A stretch of DNA of 64,000 nucleotides, from contig CALLUG010000012.1 in assembly GCA_938011315.1 (NCBI GenBank), positions 62,001 through 126,000 on the forward strand, in the 5' to 3' direction. Below, one piece after another: positions 28,840 to 37,733 of the stretch; positions within the stretch are counted from its first letter, which is position 1, and each line of letters starts with the position of its first letter. The stretch is from an uncultured Flavobacteriaceae bacterium (GTDB lineage Bacteria; Bacteroidota; Bacteroidia; Flavobacteriales; Flavobacteriaceae). The notes under the pieces were generated by a model, which was not told the origin of the DNA, did no database searches, and saw only the letters and a list, made by a program, of their open reading frames with translations. Both the position numbers and the translations under genes were made by a program.

Positions 28840-31173
28840 TTAAAAATCTATTTCTAGTTCGTCATCAAAGTTTGAAGGGCTGTCCTCATTATTATCTTGA
28901 TCGCAATCTACTGAAACTGATAGTTGTTTGGGTTTTTCGAAGTCTTCTTTAGAGACGTTTAGGTTTTGATCATTATAGCAGCTTTTCATAAACAATGCCC
29001 AAATAGGCAGGGCCATAGAAGCTCCGGACCCGTAGGTAATTGTTTTAAAATGTGCTGCTCTATCTTCTGCTCCAACCCAAACTCCAGTTACTAAATTTGG
29101 AACCATACCTATAAACCAACCATCACTTTGATTTTGAGTAGTCCCTGTTTTGCCTGCAATAGGATTTGTAAAATTGTAAGGATATCCTGTAATAATTTCT
29201 TTGTAAACAGGTTTTCTTGAATTTGTGGTTCTTAGTCTAACTCCAGAGCCTGCTTGGGTAACTCCTTCTAGCAGGTTAACGGTTAGATAGGCTGTTTGCT
29301 CACTCAAAACATCTTTGGTTTCTGGGGTAAATTGAAACAGTGTTGTTCCGTTTTTATCTTCAATACGAGTAATAATAACAGGCTTTGTGTAGATGCCTTT
29401 ATTTGCAAATGTCGCGTATGCAGCAACCATTTCGTGTACGCTTAGATCTGGGGTTCCTAGGGCAATAGATGGCACTGGCAGAATGTCTTGCTGTATACCC
29501 AAATTATGAGCTAAATCAATAACAGGTTGAGGGCCTATTTGGTCTATTAACCTAGCGGTAATGGTATTTACAGAATTGGCTATTCCATTTTTGAGTGTTC
29601 TTTTTCCGCCGTAGTCTGTATGTCCTCCAGAGTTTTCTGGACACCATTGTTCTGTATTACCATGTCTTCCTGCTTCAATACAAAAAGGTGTGTCTGAAAA
29701 AGTGTCGCAAGGCGAATATCCTAACTGATCCATAGCTGCAGCATATACAAAGGGTTTAAAAGTGGACCCTATTTGTCGCTTTCCTTGGCTTACCATATCG
29801 TATTGAAAGTGCTTGTAGTTTATACCACCCACCCAAGTTTTTACATATCCTGTTTGGGGATCCATAGCCATCATACCTGTTCTTAAAAAAGATTTGTAAT
29901 AACGCATAGAATCCATAGGTGTCATAGTGGTATCTATAGTTCCTTTCCAAGAAAATATACGCATTTTGGTTGGCGTGTTAAAAGCGTTTATAATTTGTTG
30001 TGTGCTTGCGCCAGCAGCCTTCATAACTCGCCAGCGTTCTCCTCGCCGCATTCCTTTTAGTAATAAGGTGTCTATAGCACCTTTTGTAAGTTCTAAAAAT
30101 GGGGCGGTAGGATTACGTGAAGGTGTGTTTTGATGGAAAAACTCTGCTTGGAGTCTAGGCATATGATCTGCAACGGCTTTTTCGGCATATTTTTGCATGC
30201 GAGAGTCTATGGTGGTGTATATTTTTAGTCCATCACTATTAATGTTGTATTTAGAGCCATCGGGTTTTCTGTTGTTTTCGTCATCAATCCATTTTTTTAG
30301 TTGTTTTTTCAAAAATGTTCTAAAGTAGGTTGCTGTACCAGAACTGTGACTGTCTGGCTTGTATGTTATGCCCAAGTCTGTCCCTTGAAGTGAGTCTTTC
30401 TCGGCTTCAGAAATAAAGTTATATTTAGCCATTTGAGCAAAAACAACTTGTCGTCTCTTTTTAGTTTTAACTGCTCTTTTACCTTTGTCTTTTAAAGGAT
30501 TAAAAAGTGAAGGGTTTTTTAGCATCCCCACAATCATAGCAGATTCTTTAATATCTAACTCATTAGGTTCTTTTCCTCCAAAATAAATTCTAGATGCAGA
30601 ACGAATACCGTCTGCATTGTTATCAAAGTCTACAATATTTAGATATTGTGCTATAATTTCTTGTTTGGTGTATTGACGTTCTAAACGAATAGCAATAATC
30701 CATTCTTTAAATTTTTGTGTAACTCGCTTTATTTTGTTGCTCGATGCTCTTTTGGTAAAAAGTAATTTTGCTAGTTGTTGTGTAATGGTACTTGCGCCAC
30801 CACTACCGGGCTTTAGGATTGCTCTTAATGTACTGCGCGCATCTATGCCTGCGTGGTCTAAATAACGTACATCTTCTGTTGCTATTAGTGCGTTTACTAA
30901 GTGTTTTGGTAACTCATCGTAGTTTACTGGCGTTCTGTTGTCTCTAAAATAAAAATTGCCTAAAGTTTTATTATCGCTCGATATAATTTCTGTAGCTAAG
31001 TTCGTTTCTGGATTTTCTAGCTGTGTGTGGTCTGGCATTTCACCTAGCAGACCCCATGACGCAGATAAAAACATTAAGATAATACATATAATTCCTAGTG
31101 AGAATATAATCCAAAACCAACGAATGTATTTTAAAAACTCTACTGTGATGTCTTTTTTCTGTTTTGCTGCCAT
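28840..31173 (-). CDS. class A penicillin-binding protein (PBP1A-like)
   Basis: 777 residues. One N-terminal transmembrane helix (~15-40). Glycosyltransferase family 51 domain with the catalytic Glu in ALIATEDVRYLDHAGID and GGASTITQQLAKLLF. Transpeptidase domain with SxxK in GSTFKPF (about residue 471), SVN in IANSVNTITARLI, and KTG in AGKTGTTQNQSDGWFIG (about 678). Polymerises and cross-links peptidoglycan. Acidic, probably disordered C-terminal tail. 13 bases after gldH. Confidence 0.93.
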   Translation of the reverse strand: MAAKQKKDITVEFLKYIRWFWIIFSLGIICIILMFLSASWGLLGEMPDHTQLENPETNLATEIISSDNKTLGNFYFRDNRTPVNYDELPKHLVNALIATEDVRYLDHAGIDARSTLRAILKPGSGGASTITQQLAKLLFTKRASSNKIKRVTQKFKEWIIAIRLERQYTKQEIIAQYLNIVDFDNNADGIRSASRIYFGGKEPNELDIKESAMIVGMLKNPSLFNPLKDKGKRAVKTKKRRQVVFAQMAKYNFISEAEKDSLQGTDLGITYKPDSHSSGTATYFRTFLKKQLKKWIDDENNRKPDGSKYNINSDGLKIYTTIDSRMQKYAEKAVADHMPRLQAEFFHQNTPSRNPTAPFLELTKGAIDTLLLKGMRRGERWRVMKAAGASTQQIINAFNTPTKMRIFSWKGTIDTTMTPMDSMRYYKSFLRTGMMAMDPQTGYVKTWVGGINYKHFQYDMVSQGKRQIGSTFKPFVYAAAMDQLGYSPCDTFSDTPFCIEAGRHGNTEQWCPENSGGHTDYGGKRTLKNGIANSVNTITARLIDQIGPQPVIDLAHNLGIQQDILPVPSIALGTPDLSVHEMVAAYATFANKGIYTKPVIITRIEDKNGTTLFQFTPETKDVLSEQTAYLTVNLLEGVTQAGSGVRLRTTNSRKPVYKEIITGYPYNFTNPIAGKTGTTQNQSDGWFIGMVPNLVTGVWVGAEDRAAHFKTITYGSGASMALPIWALFMKSCYNDQNLNVSKEDFEKPKQLSVSVDCDQDNNEDSPSNFDDELEIDF

Positions 31174-31186
31174 TAGTTACTTTTTA

Positions 31187-31684
31187 TTAGTCTATTTTTT
31201 CTACTCTAAAACCAATATCTGTAATGCCTTGTAAGTAGGCTATTCCGTTAACCTTACCTGTTTCCCTCATAGCGTGTTGGATTTTTATTTTGTAAGTCCC
31301 TTGTTCTTTAAACACAAAAGGTGTTTTGTAGCCTTTGTACCATAACTTATTTTCTTTTATATCTGTAAATCCAGAACCTAGCAATTTGCCGTCTGTAGCT
31401 GCCATCTGGTACTCCAAGGTGTCTTTGATGGTTTTTCCATTAGGGTAGTCCATTTGTACAATTAAAAAAAGATTATTGTATTTGTAATCATTTGTATTTC
31501 TAATATTAACAAATAAATTATATAAGGCTATTGAGTCGTTTGGGGTAATTTGAAATGAAACAACATCTGCTTTATCCCACTGGTTGGGTACAGATTTGTA
31601 AGCATCAAAAAAACGTTTGGAGTCACAAGACATTAGTGTTAAGCAAAGTAATATTATCACTAAAAACGTTAACCTATTTTGCAT
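31187..31684 (-). CDS. gldH: gliding motility lipoprotein GldH
   Basis: 165 residues from the ATG at 31684; a longer reading frame upstream lacks the signal. Lipobox CLTLMSC, then NQWDKADVVSFQI, NLFVNIRNTNDYKYNNLFLIVQ, DTLEYQMAATDGKLLGSGF and YLQGITDIGFRVE, the GldH pattern. GldH is one of the lipoproteins required for flavobacterial gliding and type IX secretion in Flavobacterium johnsoniae. Its start overlaps the end of ricT by 11 bases, an arrangement usual in the family. Confidence 0.9.
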   Translation of the reverse strand: MQNRLTFLVIILLCLTLMSCDSKRFFDAYKSVPNQWDKADVVSFQITPNDSIALYNLFVNIRNTNDYKYNNLFLIVQMDYPNGKTIKDTLEYQMAATDGKLLGSGFTDIKENKLWYKGYKTPFVFKEQGTYKIKIQHAMRETGKVNGIAYLQGITDIGFRVEKID

Positions 31685-32843
31685 TATTTTTAGACTTTCT
31701 TTTATTGTTTCTATTTCTGTTTGAGGGTTTGCGTTTGTTTTTTCGCTTTTTATTGTCAAAACGTGTTAAACTATCTTGCCCTACAACATTTTCAAAAGCT
31801 GTTTTAGAGTCTTCTACAGGAAGGTCGATTACATAGTCTTCCAAATTCGGCACTTTTTCTTTTTTCTTATTTAAGATGATTATTTGGTTAACTTGATCTA
31901 CGGTAAGTTTATACCAGTTCATCCATTCGCCTTGATAGGCAAACCACATTACTCTTTTAAAAATATCTGTTTTTTGGCATACTGCAACCCCTTTCTCGGT
32001 TTGAAGTTTTATGTCGTTTTTTGGGATATCTTTTAGGGCGTCTAAGTAGGTGTCTAACTCATAGTTTAAGCAGCATTTTAGTTTTCCGCATTGTCCTGCT
32101 AGTTTTTGTGGGTTTAGTGATAATTGCTGGTAACGTGCTGCCGATGTGCTTACGGATCTAAAATCTGTTAGCCAAGTAGAGCAGCATAATTCTCGCCCAC
32201 AAGAGCCAATTCCTCCAAGCCTAGCGGCTTCTTGTCGCAACCCTATTTGTTTCATCTCTATACGAGTTTTAAACTCTTTTGCAAATAACTTTATGAGTTC
32301 TCTAAAATCGACACGATCTTCTGCTGTGTAGTAAAAAGTTGCTTTGCTGCCATCACCTTGAAATTCAATATCCGAAATTTTCATTTGAAGTTTTAAATCT
32401 ATCGCAAACTGACGTGCCTTTACCTTCATTGGTTCTTCTTTGTCTCTTGCGGCAGACCAAGTATCGATGTCTTTTTGGGTTGCTTTTCGGTATATTTTTA
32501 AAACTTCTGATTGATTTTTTTTTGTGTTTTTACGTTTCATTTGGACTCTTACAAGCTCGCCCAAAAGTGTAACCATACCTATGTCGTGACCAGACTGCGC
32601 TTGGGTTGCTACTATGTCTCCAATGCTTAACGATAGGTTTTCTGAATTTTCATAATAGTATTTTCTTCCGTTTTTAAAGCGAATTTCTACCCAGTTATAA
32701 GGTGCTTCGCCATTGGGTAGGGACATGTTAGATAACCAATCGAAAACGGTTAGTTTATTGCAACTATCTGTCCCACAGGTGCCATTATTTTTACAGCCTT
32801 TGGGCTGTCCGTCTTTGCCAGTTGAGCAACTATTACAAGCCAT
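31674..32843 (-). CDS. ricT: PSP1/RicT-family protein
   Basis: 389 residues from the ATG at 32843 (MACNSCSTG); an in-frame start 31 codons upstream is unlikely. Cys-rich N-terminus (CNSCSTG, CKNNGTCGTDSC), then the PSP1 core: VATQAQSGHDIGMVTLLGE, KISDIEFQGDGSKATFYYTA, LGGIGSCGRELCCSTWL and LAGQCGKLKCCLNYE. RicT belongs to the iron-sulfur Y-complex that affects RNA maturation in Bacillus; the Bacteroidota protein has an extra C-terminal tail rich in Lys/Asn/Arg. First gene of the minus-strand run. Confidence 0.88.
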   Translation of the reverse strand: MACNSCSTGKDGQPKGCKNNGTCGTDSCNKLTVFDWLSNMSLPNGEAPYNWVEIRFKNGRKYYYENSENLSLSIGDIVATQAQSGHDIGMVTLLGELVRVQMKRKNTKKNQSEVLKIYRKATQKDIDTWSAARDKEEPMKVKARQFAIDLKLQMKISDIEFQGDGSKATFYYTAEDRVDFRELIKLFAKEFKTRIEMKQIGLRQEAARLGGIGSCGRELCCSTWLTDFRSVSTSAARYQQLSLNPQKLAGQCGKLKCCLNYELDTYLDALKDIPKNDIKLQTEKGVAVCQKTDIFKRVMWFAYQGEWMNWYKLTVDQVNQIIILNKKKEKVPNLEDYVIDLPVEDSKTAFENVVGQDSLTRFDNKKRKNKRKPSNRNRNNKRKSKNNAK

Positions 32844-33004
32844 GTTACTTAGTGTATATCTTGATTCTGTGTGCAAAAACACCAGAAGATGATTTATATT
32901 ATAACGTTTCGTGTTTAAATCGTTACAAAACGTCACGCCATTTTAACGTATAGCTTGTAAAGATACTATTATTTTACAGACTTAAAAACTATCTAAGAGT
33001 TGTT

Positions 33005-34069
33005 TTACTTATTGAGGACTTCAAAAATATTTCTTAAATCTTTTTTGTATGGCAAATGCTTAGCACGTCCTTTTTTAAAAATATCATTGCTATTGCCTTG
33101 ACCACTTCGCATCATTTTTTGTTCTTCTTCAGGAAGCTTATTAACTTCCATGCAGGTTGTAGAGCAACAATTGTCTAGTTGTGCCTTACAGTTTTCACAT
33201 TGAATAAATAGCAAATGACAAGCATCATTGGCGCAGTTTGTATGTGTATCGCAGGGAGCACCACACTGGTGGCAGTTCGCAATTACATCGTTACTAATAC
33301 GCTCCGAACGTCTATCATCGAACACAAAGTTTTTGCCTATAAACTTATTTTCAAGGTTATTTTTTTTTATTTGGTGCACGTAGTTGATAATACCACCTTC
33401 GAGTTGATATACATTTTTAAAGCCTTTATGCTTGTAGTAAGCACTTGCTTTTTCGCAACGAATACCACCTGTGCAATACATTACTAAGTTTTTATTTTGT
33501 TTATAATCTTTTAAATCTTGCTCTATAAAATCTAAAGAATCTCGAAAGGTATCTACATCTGGGGTTATGGCGTTTTTAAAATGACCTATTTCACTTTCAT
33601 AATGATTACGCATATCGACTAGAATGGTATTAGGGTCTTCTATCATAGCGTTAAATGCTTCTGCTTGCAAATGAACCCCCTTATTAGTTACATCAAACGA
33701 GCTATCGTTTAGTCCATCTGCAACGATCTTGTCTCTTAATTTTATTTTTAATTTTAAAAATGAGAAATCATTTTGTTCTATCGCAATATTAAGTCTTACA
33801 TTTTTAAGAAAAGAAATTGTATCAAGATGCTGCTTAAACGTATTAAAGTTTTCTGCAGGGATAGATAGCTGCGCGTTTATTCCTTCTGTAGCGATATAAA
33901 TTCTACCTAAAACATTTAGGCTATTCCATTTAATAAATAGCTGATCTCTAAAGTTTTGAGGATTGTCAATTTTGAAGTACTTATAAAAAGAGATTGTTAA
34001 GCGTTCTTTTCCTGCTTTTTCTATAAGCAAAGCCCTTTCTTTAGCGCTTAAATTGTTGTACAGTTGCAT
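33005..34069 (-). CDS. trhO: tRNA uridine-34 hydroxylase TrhO (rhodanese family)
   Basis: 354 residues. N-terminal acylphosphatase-like domain (GRIYIATEGINAQLSIP), central rhodanese domain with the catalytic Cys in VMYCTGGIRCEKASAYYKHKGF, and a Cys-rich C-terminal region (CHQCGAPCDTHTNCANDACHLLFIQCENCKAQ). YceA/TrhO makes 5-hydroxyuridine at tRNA position 34 using oxygen. Long form with the zinc-ribbon-like tail. A terminator and a 30-codon ORF lie upstream. Confidence 0.9.
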   Translation of the reverse strand: MQLYNNLSAKERALLIEKAGKERLTISFYKYFKIDNPQNFRDQLFIKWNSLNVLGRIYIATEGINAQLSIPAENFNTFKQHLDTISFLKNVRLNIAIEQNDFSFLKLKIKLRDKIVADGLNDSSFDVTNKGVHLQAEAFNAMIEDPNTILVDMRNHYESEIGHFKNAITPDVDTFRDSLDFIEQDLKDYKQNKNLVMYCTGGIRCEKASAYYKHKGFKNVYQLEGGIINYVHQIKKNNLENKFIGKNFVFDDRRSERISNDVIANCHQCGAPCDTHTNCANDACHLLFIQCENCKAQLDNCCSTTCMEVNKLPEEEQKMMRSGQGNSNDIFKKGRAKHLPYKKDLRNIFEVLNK

Positions 34070-34132
34070 GCTATACGTATATTTAATGTTAAAAAATGAT
34101 GGGCAAAGTTAGTCTTTAATTAAGTTTAAAGC

Positions 34133-34174
34133 AAAAAAAAAACACTTTGATGGAGAGTCAAGGTGTTTTTTTTT
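34133..34174. terminator. strong terminator between trhO and the small ORF
   Basis: AACACTTTGA and TCAAGGTGTT pair (one G-U) across a 7-base loop, with eight A before and seven T after, so it can work in either direction. On the minus strand it ends transcripts coming from the 34232-34324 ORF, separating them from trhO. Confidence 0.75.
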
Positions 34175-34182
34175 AGACTAAT

Positions 34183-34228
34183 TCGTTATACGTTTTTTTT
34201 TAATTCTGAACAATTAAATGTATAACGA
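34183..34228. other. hairpin 3' of the small Cys-Cys ORF
   Basis: TTCGTTATACGTTT and AAATGTATAACGAA form a 14-bp stem (one mismatch or G-U) around a T-run and AATTCTGAACAATT. Read on the minus strand it directly follows the 30-codon ORF and precedes the terminator at 34133. Confidence 0.45.
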
Positions 34229-34231
34229 ACA

Positions 34232-34324
34232 CTAGCCTCCATCTGTTTTACAACAAGAATTTACACCAACCGCATAGGAGAAGCTGCTAGTTTTGGTAAA
34301 TACTGTTTTTTTTAAAAATCTCAT
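34232..34324 (-). CDS. small 30-residue Cys-Cys peptide, unknown
   Basis: An ATG at 34324 opens 30 codons to a TAG. The N-terminal half is basic (MRFLKKTVFTKTSS), the C-terminal half is polar and ends SCCKTDGG. TACCTTTTG, one base longer than TAnnTTTG, lies ~35 bases upstream, and two hairpins (34183 and 34133) follow, so it has the outline of an independent transcript. I do not recognise the family. A basic leader, a vicinal Cys pair and a terminal Gly-Gly could fit a modified-peptide precursor or a small metal/redox peptide, but no maturation gene is nearby. May be chance. Confidence 0.4.
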   Translation of the reverse strand: MRFLKKTVFTKTSSFSYAVGVNSCCKTDGG

Positions 34325-34525
34325 TTTAATACTTAATTTGGGGTTCAAAAGGTAACCTTGCAAGGTTTTACTTAATGTAACAGATACGTAATTTTCTTTT
34401 CATAGCAATAATTTTCCTATCTGTTATCTAGTAGATGCAAAATGTTTAAAAAGGTTGCGTATTAAAATTGCTAAACATTAAAAGATATATTATTTTAGCA
34501 GCATTAGAACAAAAAAAAAGAAGCA

Positions 34526-35527
34526 ATGAGTAGTGAAAAAGAAGCAAAATTAAAAGCCTTAAAACTTACATTAGATAAGTTAGACAAAGCTTACGGCAAA
34601 GGAACAGTCATGAAAATGAGTGATGCTGCCATTGAAGATGTAGATGCTATACCCTCTGGATCTTTAGGATTGGATATTGCTTTAGGAGTTAATGGGTATC
34701 CTAGAGGAAGAGTTATAGAAATATACGGCCCAGAATCTTCTGGAAAAACAACCTTAACACTACATGCCATTGCAGAAGCCCAAAAATCGGGTGGTATTGC
34801 GGCATTTATTGATGCAGAACATGCTTTTGATCGATTTTATGCAGAAAAATTAGGTGTAGATATCGATAACTTAATTATATCTCAACCTGATAATGGTGAG
34901 CAAGCTCTAGAAATTGCAGATAATTTAATTCGCTCTGGAGCTATCGATATTGTCGTTGTTGACTCTGTTGCAGCCCTAACACCTAAAAGTGAAATTGAAG
35001 GCGAAATGGGAGATTCCAAAATGGGATTACATGCACGCTTAATGTCTCAAGCATTACGAAAACTAACTGCCTCAATTAGCAAAACAAACTGTACCGTTAT
35101 TTTTATTAATCAGCTTAGAGAAAAAATAGGCGTTATGTTTGGGAACCCAGAAACAACTACGGGAGGTAATGCTCTAAAATTTTATGCTTCTGTACGTATC
35201 GATATTCGTCGTTCTACACAAATAAAAAACAGTAATGGTGATGTGCTTGGGAACAAAACACGGGTAAAAGTAGTTAAAAACAAAGTGGCACCCCCATTTA
35301 GGCTCGCCGAGTTTGATATTATGTATGGTGAAGGAGTTTCTAAAGTGGGCGAAATTTTAGATATCGCCGTAGAGCATGAGGTTGTTAAAAAAAGTGGTTC
35401 TTGGTTTAGTTATCAAGACACAAAACTTGGTCAAGGTAGAGATGCCGTAAAAATTATTATAAAAGATAATCCTGAACTTATGGATGAACTTGAAGAAAAA
35501 ATAAAAGCAATTATTACCGAAAATTAA
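34526..35527 (+). CDS. recA: recombinase RecA
   Basis: 333 residues. ATP-dependent strand exchange and SOS co-protease. [21 protein letters not shown], Walker [16 protein letters not shown], Walker [14 protein letters not shown], the L1/L2 loops ([22 protein letters not shown] split here: [12 protein letters not shown] and LHARLMSQ) and [16 protein letters not shown]. The usual acidic disordered tail of E. coli RecA is short here (ends AIITEN). No clear promoter consensus, but TATTTTAG is 30 bases upstream. Confidence 0.97.
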   Translation: MSSEKEAKLKALKLTLDKLDKAYGKGTVMKMSDAAIEDVDAIPSGSLGLDIALGVNGYPRGRVIEIYGPESSGKTTLTLHAIAEAQKSGGIAAFIDAEHAFDRFYAEKLGVDIDNLIISQPDNGEQALEIADNLIRSGAIDIVVVDSVAALTPKSEIEGEMGDSKMGLHARLMSQALRKLTASISKTNCTVIFINQLREKIGVMFGNPETTTGGNALKFYASVRIDIRRSTQIKNSNGDVLGNKTRVKVVKNKVAPPFRLAEFDIMYGEGVSKVGEILDIAVEHEVVKKSGSWFSYQDTKLGQGRDAVKIIIKDNPELMDELEEKIKAIITEN

Positions 35528-35678
35528 TTTGTTTTCTAAAAAGCTTATTTTTTCTAGATACAGCACGCAACCTTTTTATGTATTTTGCATCTAACCTATA
35601 TAATGCTTTTGGTATAATAGATTTTTACAGAAATGATTAGTTGTATATAATATTCTTATTAATTAAAAACTATAATAA

Positions 35679-36224
35679 TTGAGTTTAGACCAACTCATAG
35701 AGCATTGTAAAAAGAACGATACTAAGGCACAGAGTGATATATATAAGCTCTTTTCGGGAAAGCTTTTTGCTATATGTTTAAAATATGCAAGAAACCGAAC
35801 AGAGGCGGAAGACGGTTTGCAAGACGCTTTTATTACTATTTTTAAAAAAATAGATCAATATAAAAATAAAGGGTCTTTTGAAGGTTGGCTAAAACGAATT
35901 ACGATAAACACTGTATTACAAGGGTATCGTAAAGAAAATGTTTTAGATATTGTTAATGAAGAAGATATAGAAGATACAACAGTAATAATAAATGAAGATA
36001 CTATTAATTTAGATTTTTTGCTCAAAAGCATACAAGAATTACCCGATCGGTATCGTTTAGTTTTTAATCTGTATGTGTTAGATGGGTACTCGCATAAAGA
36101 GATATCACAAATGCTTAAAATATCATTAGGAGCATCAAAGTCTAACCTTTCTAGGGCGAGATTAAAATTGAAAGACAAAATTGAACAATATCAATTAGAT
36201 TTAAATTCATCTAATTATAAATGA
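35679..36224 (+). CDS. RNA polymerase sigma-70 family factor (ECF-type)
   Basis: 181 residues starting at TTG (no nearer ATG keeps region 2). Region 2: LFAICLKYARNRTEAEDGLQDAFITIFKKIDQYKNKGSFEGWLKRITIN; region 4: LLKSIQELPDRYRLVFNLYVLDGYSHKEISQMLKI and SKSNLSRARLKLKDKI as the HTH. No region 3, hence ECF-type. Its stop overlaps the start of the next gene (ATGA), which carries a single transmembrane helix and may be its partner. Downstream of recA, a familiar neighbour in flavobacteria. Confidence 0.88.
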   Translation: MSLDQLIEHCKKNDTKAQSDIYKLFSGKLFAICLKYARNRTEAEDGLQDAFITIFKKIDQYKNKGSFEGWLKRITINTVLQGYRKENVLDIVNEEDIEDTTVIINEDTINLDFLLKSIQELPDRYRLVFNLYVLDGYSHKEISQMLKISLGASKSNLSRARLKLKDKIEQYQLDLNSSNYK

Positions 36225-37696
36225 ATGACAATAAAAACATAGACAGACTTTTTCAAGAAAAGTTTAAAGATTTTGAGGCTCAGCCAAGTCCCGAACTTTG
36301 GCAGCGCATTGAAAGTGGATTAAACGCTCCTAAAAAGAAAAGAAGAGTTGTCGCCTTATGGTGGAAACTGGGAGGGATTGCAGCAATTTTTATACTAATG
36401 TTTGGTATTACTAATGTTATTTTATTCAATAAACAACCTCTAAACACGATTAATAATACAACTATTGTTAATACTAAAAAATCAACTAACCCGAATAGCA
36501 AAATTGATAACAGTAAACCAGTTAATAACAGTACAGAAGCAGAAATCACTTTAGCAAAGCAACAAGAGGATCACAAACAGCGGCAAACGGCAAAAACCAA
36601 AAACAGCTTACCAAATAATAATACTAAATTAAGAAAAACAACCACCGTCCTTCAAAACACTAGAAGTAATCCAATAGTAAAAAACAATACCTCCAAAATA
36701 AGTAACAGTAGTGACGAGCCGCAAAATAATGATGTCAATAGTATTAATAAAGATTTTGATTATTTAGACAACGCTATTTCTAAAACAAAAACCGCAGACT
36801 TGGATACAAAAGAGACTAAGTCATCGAACTCTAATAGTGGTCTTTCTGAAAATGAAAAAGATATTATTAAAAGCATTTTAGACGAAAATAATACTCAAGA
36901 AACCTCTGTTGTGAACAATACTGAAGTTACAGAAAACTTAGAAGATACATTGGATAAAGATTTTGAAAAAAATAAGACCACAAAAAAATGGCAAATTACA
37001 CCAAATGTAGCTCCTGTATTTTTTAATGCCATTGGAAGTAATGGGTCTACTATTGGCGCAGAGTTCAATAATAACTCAAAAACATTTGACAACAATATAA
37101 GCTACGGTGTTAATGCAAAATATAAAGTAGCAAAACGTTTAAATTTACGTGCTGGGGTTAATAAGGTAGATCTAAGTTTCAGGACAAATGATGTGGTGCT
37201 TTTTGGTTCTCAAAACAATAATAATTTTATCACTACCGTAGTAAGTCCTAATAATCGCAGACTACAAAATGTAAACCTCAACGCTACGTTTTCTAATTCG
37301 CAAGCGATTAACCTTAATAATTCTAATTCAGGGCCTTCAGCAGCTATAGAGCAGGAGTTTGGATTTATAGAAGTTCCTTTAGAAATAGAGTATGCTATTT
37401 CAGACAAAAAACTGGGGCTGCGAGTTATTGGAGGATTTAGTGCTTTCTTTTTAGATAATAACGAAGTATTTTCTAGAACTAGGACTCAAAGCACCTTAAT
37501 TGGAGAAGCAACAAACATTAATGACATAAGTTACAGTGCAAATCTTGGATTAGGTGTTAACTATAAGGTTTCAAAAACATTAAACTTTAGTCTCGAACCT
37601 ACTTTTAAGTATCAAATAAACACCTTTAGCGGGGTTACAGGAAATTTCCAACCTTATTTTGTTGGGGTATATTCTGGAGTTAGCCTACAATTCTAA
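36221..37696 (+). CDS. sigma-factor-coupled membrane protein with barrel-like C-terminus
   Basis: 491 residues. Residues 1-40 are cytoplasmic-like and charged (DRLFQEKFKDFEAQPSPELW), residues ~47-65 are one transmembrane helix (GGIAAIFILMFGITNVILF), residues ~70-250 are Asn/Thr/Lys-rich and disordered, and residues ~290-491 are a repeated beta pattern like an outer-membrane beta-barrel (VNAKYKVAKRLNLRAGVNKV ... YFVGVYSGVSLQF, ending in Phe). ATGA overlap with the sigma gene suggests an anti-sigma-type role for the N-terminus; that is inference. Confidence 0.65.
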   Translation: MNDNKNIDRLFQEKFKDFEAQPSPELWQRIESGLNAPKKKRRVVALWWKLGGIAAIFILMFGITNVILFNKQPLNTINNTTIVNTKKSTNPNSKIDNSKPVNNSTEAEITLAKQQEDHKQRQTAKTKNSLPNNNTKLRKTTTVLQNTRSNPIVKNNTSKISNSSDEPQNNDVNSINKDFDYLDNAISKTKTADLDTKETKSSNSNSGLSENEKDIIKSILDENNTQETSVVNNTEVTENLEDTLDKDFEKNKTTKKWQITPNVAPVFFNAIGSNGSTIGAEFNNNSKTFDNNISYGVNAKYKVAKRLNLRAGVNKVDLSFRTNDVVLFGSQNNNNFITTVVSPNNRRLQNVNLNATFSNSQAINLNNSNSGPSAAIEQEFGFIEVPLEIEYAISDKKLGLRVIGGFSAFFLDNNEVFSRTRTQSTLIGEATNINDISYSANLGLGVNYKVSKTLNFSLEPTFKYQINTFSGVTGNFQPYFVGVYSGVSLQF

Positions 37697-37733
37697 TTTT
37701 AATAATGTTTGCTAAAATTGAATACAAAAAGCA

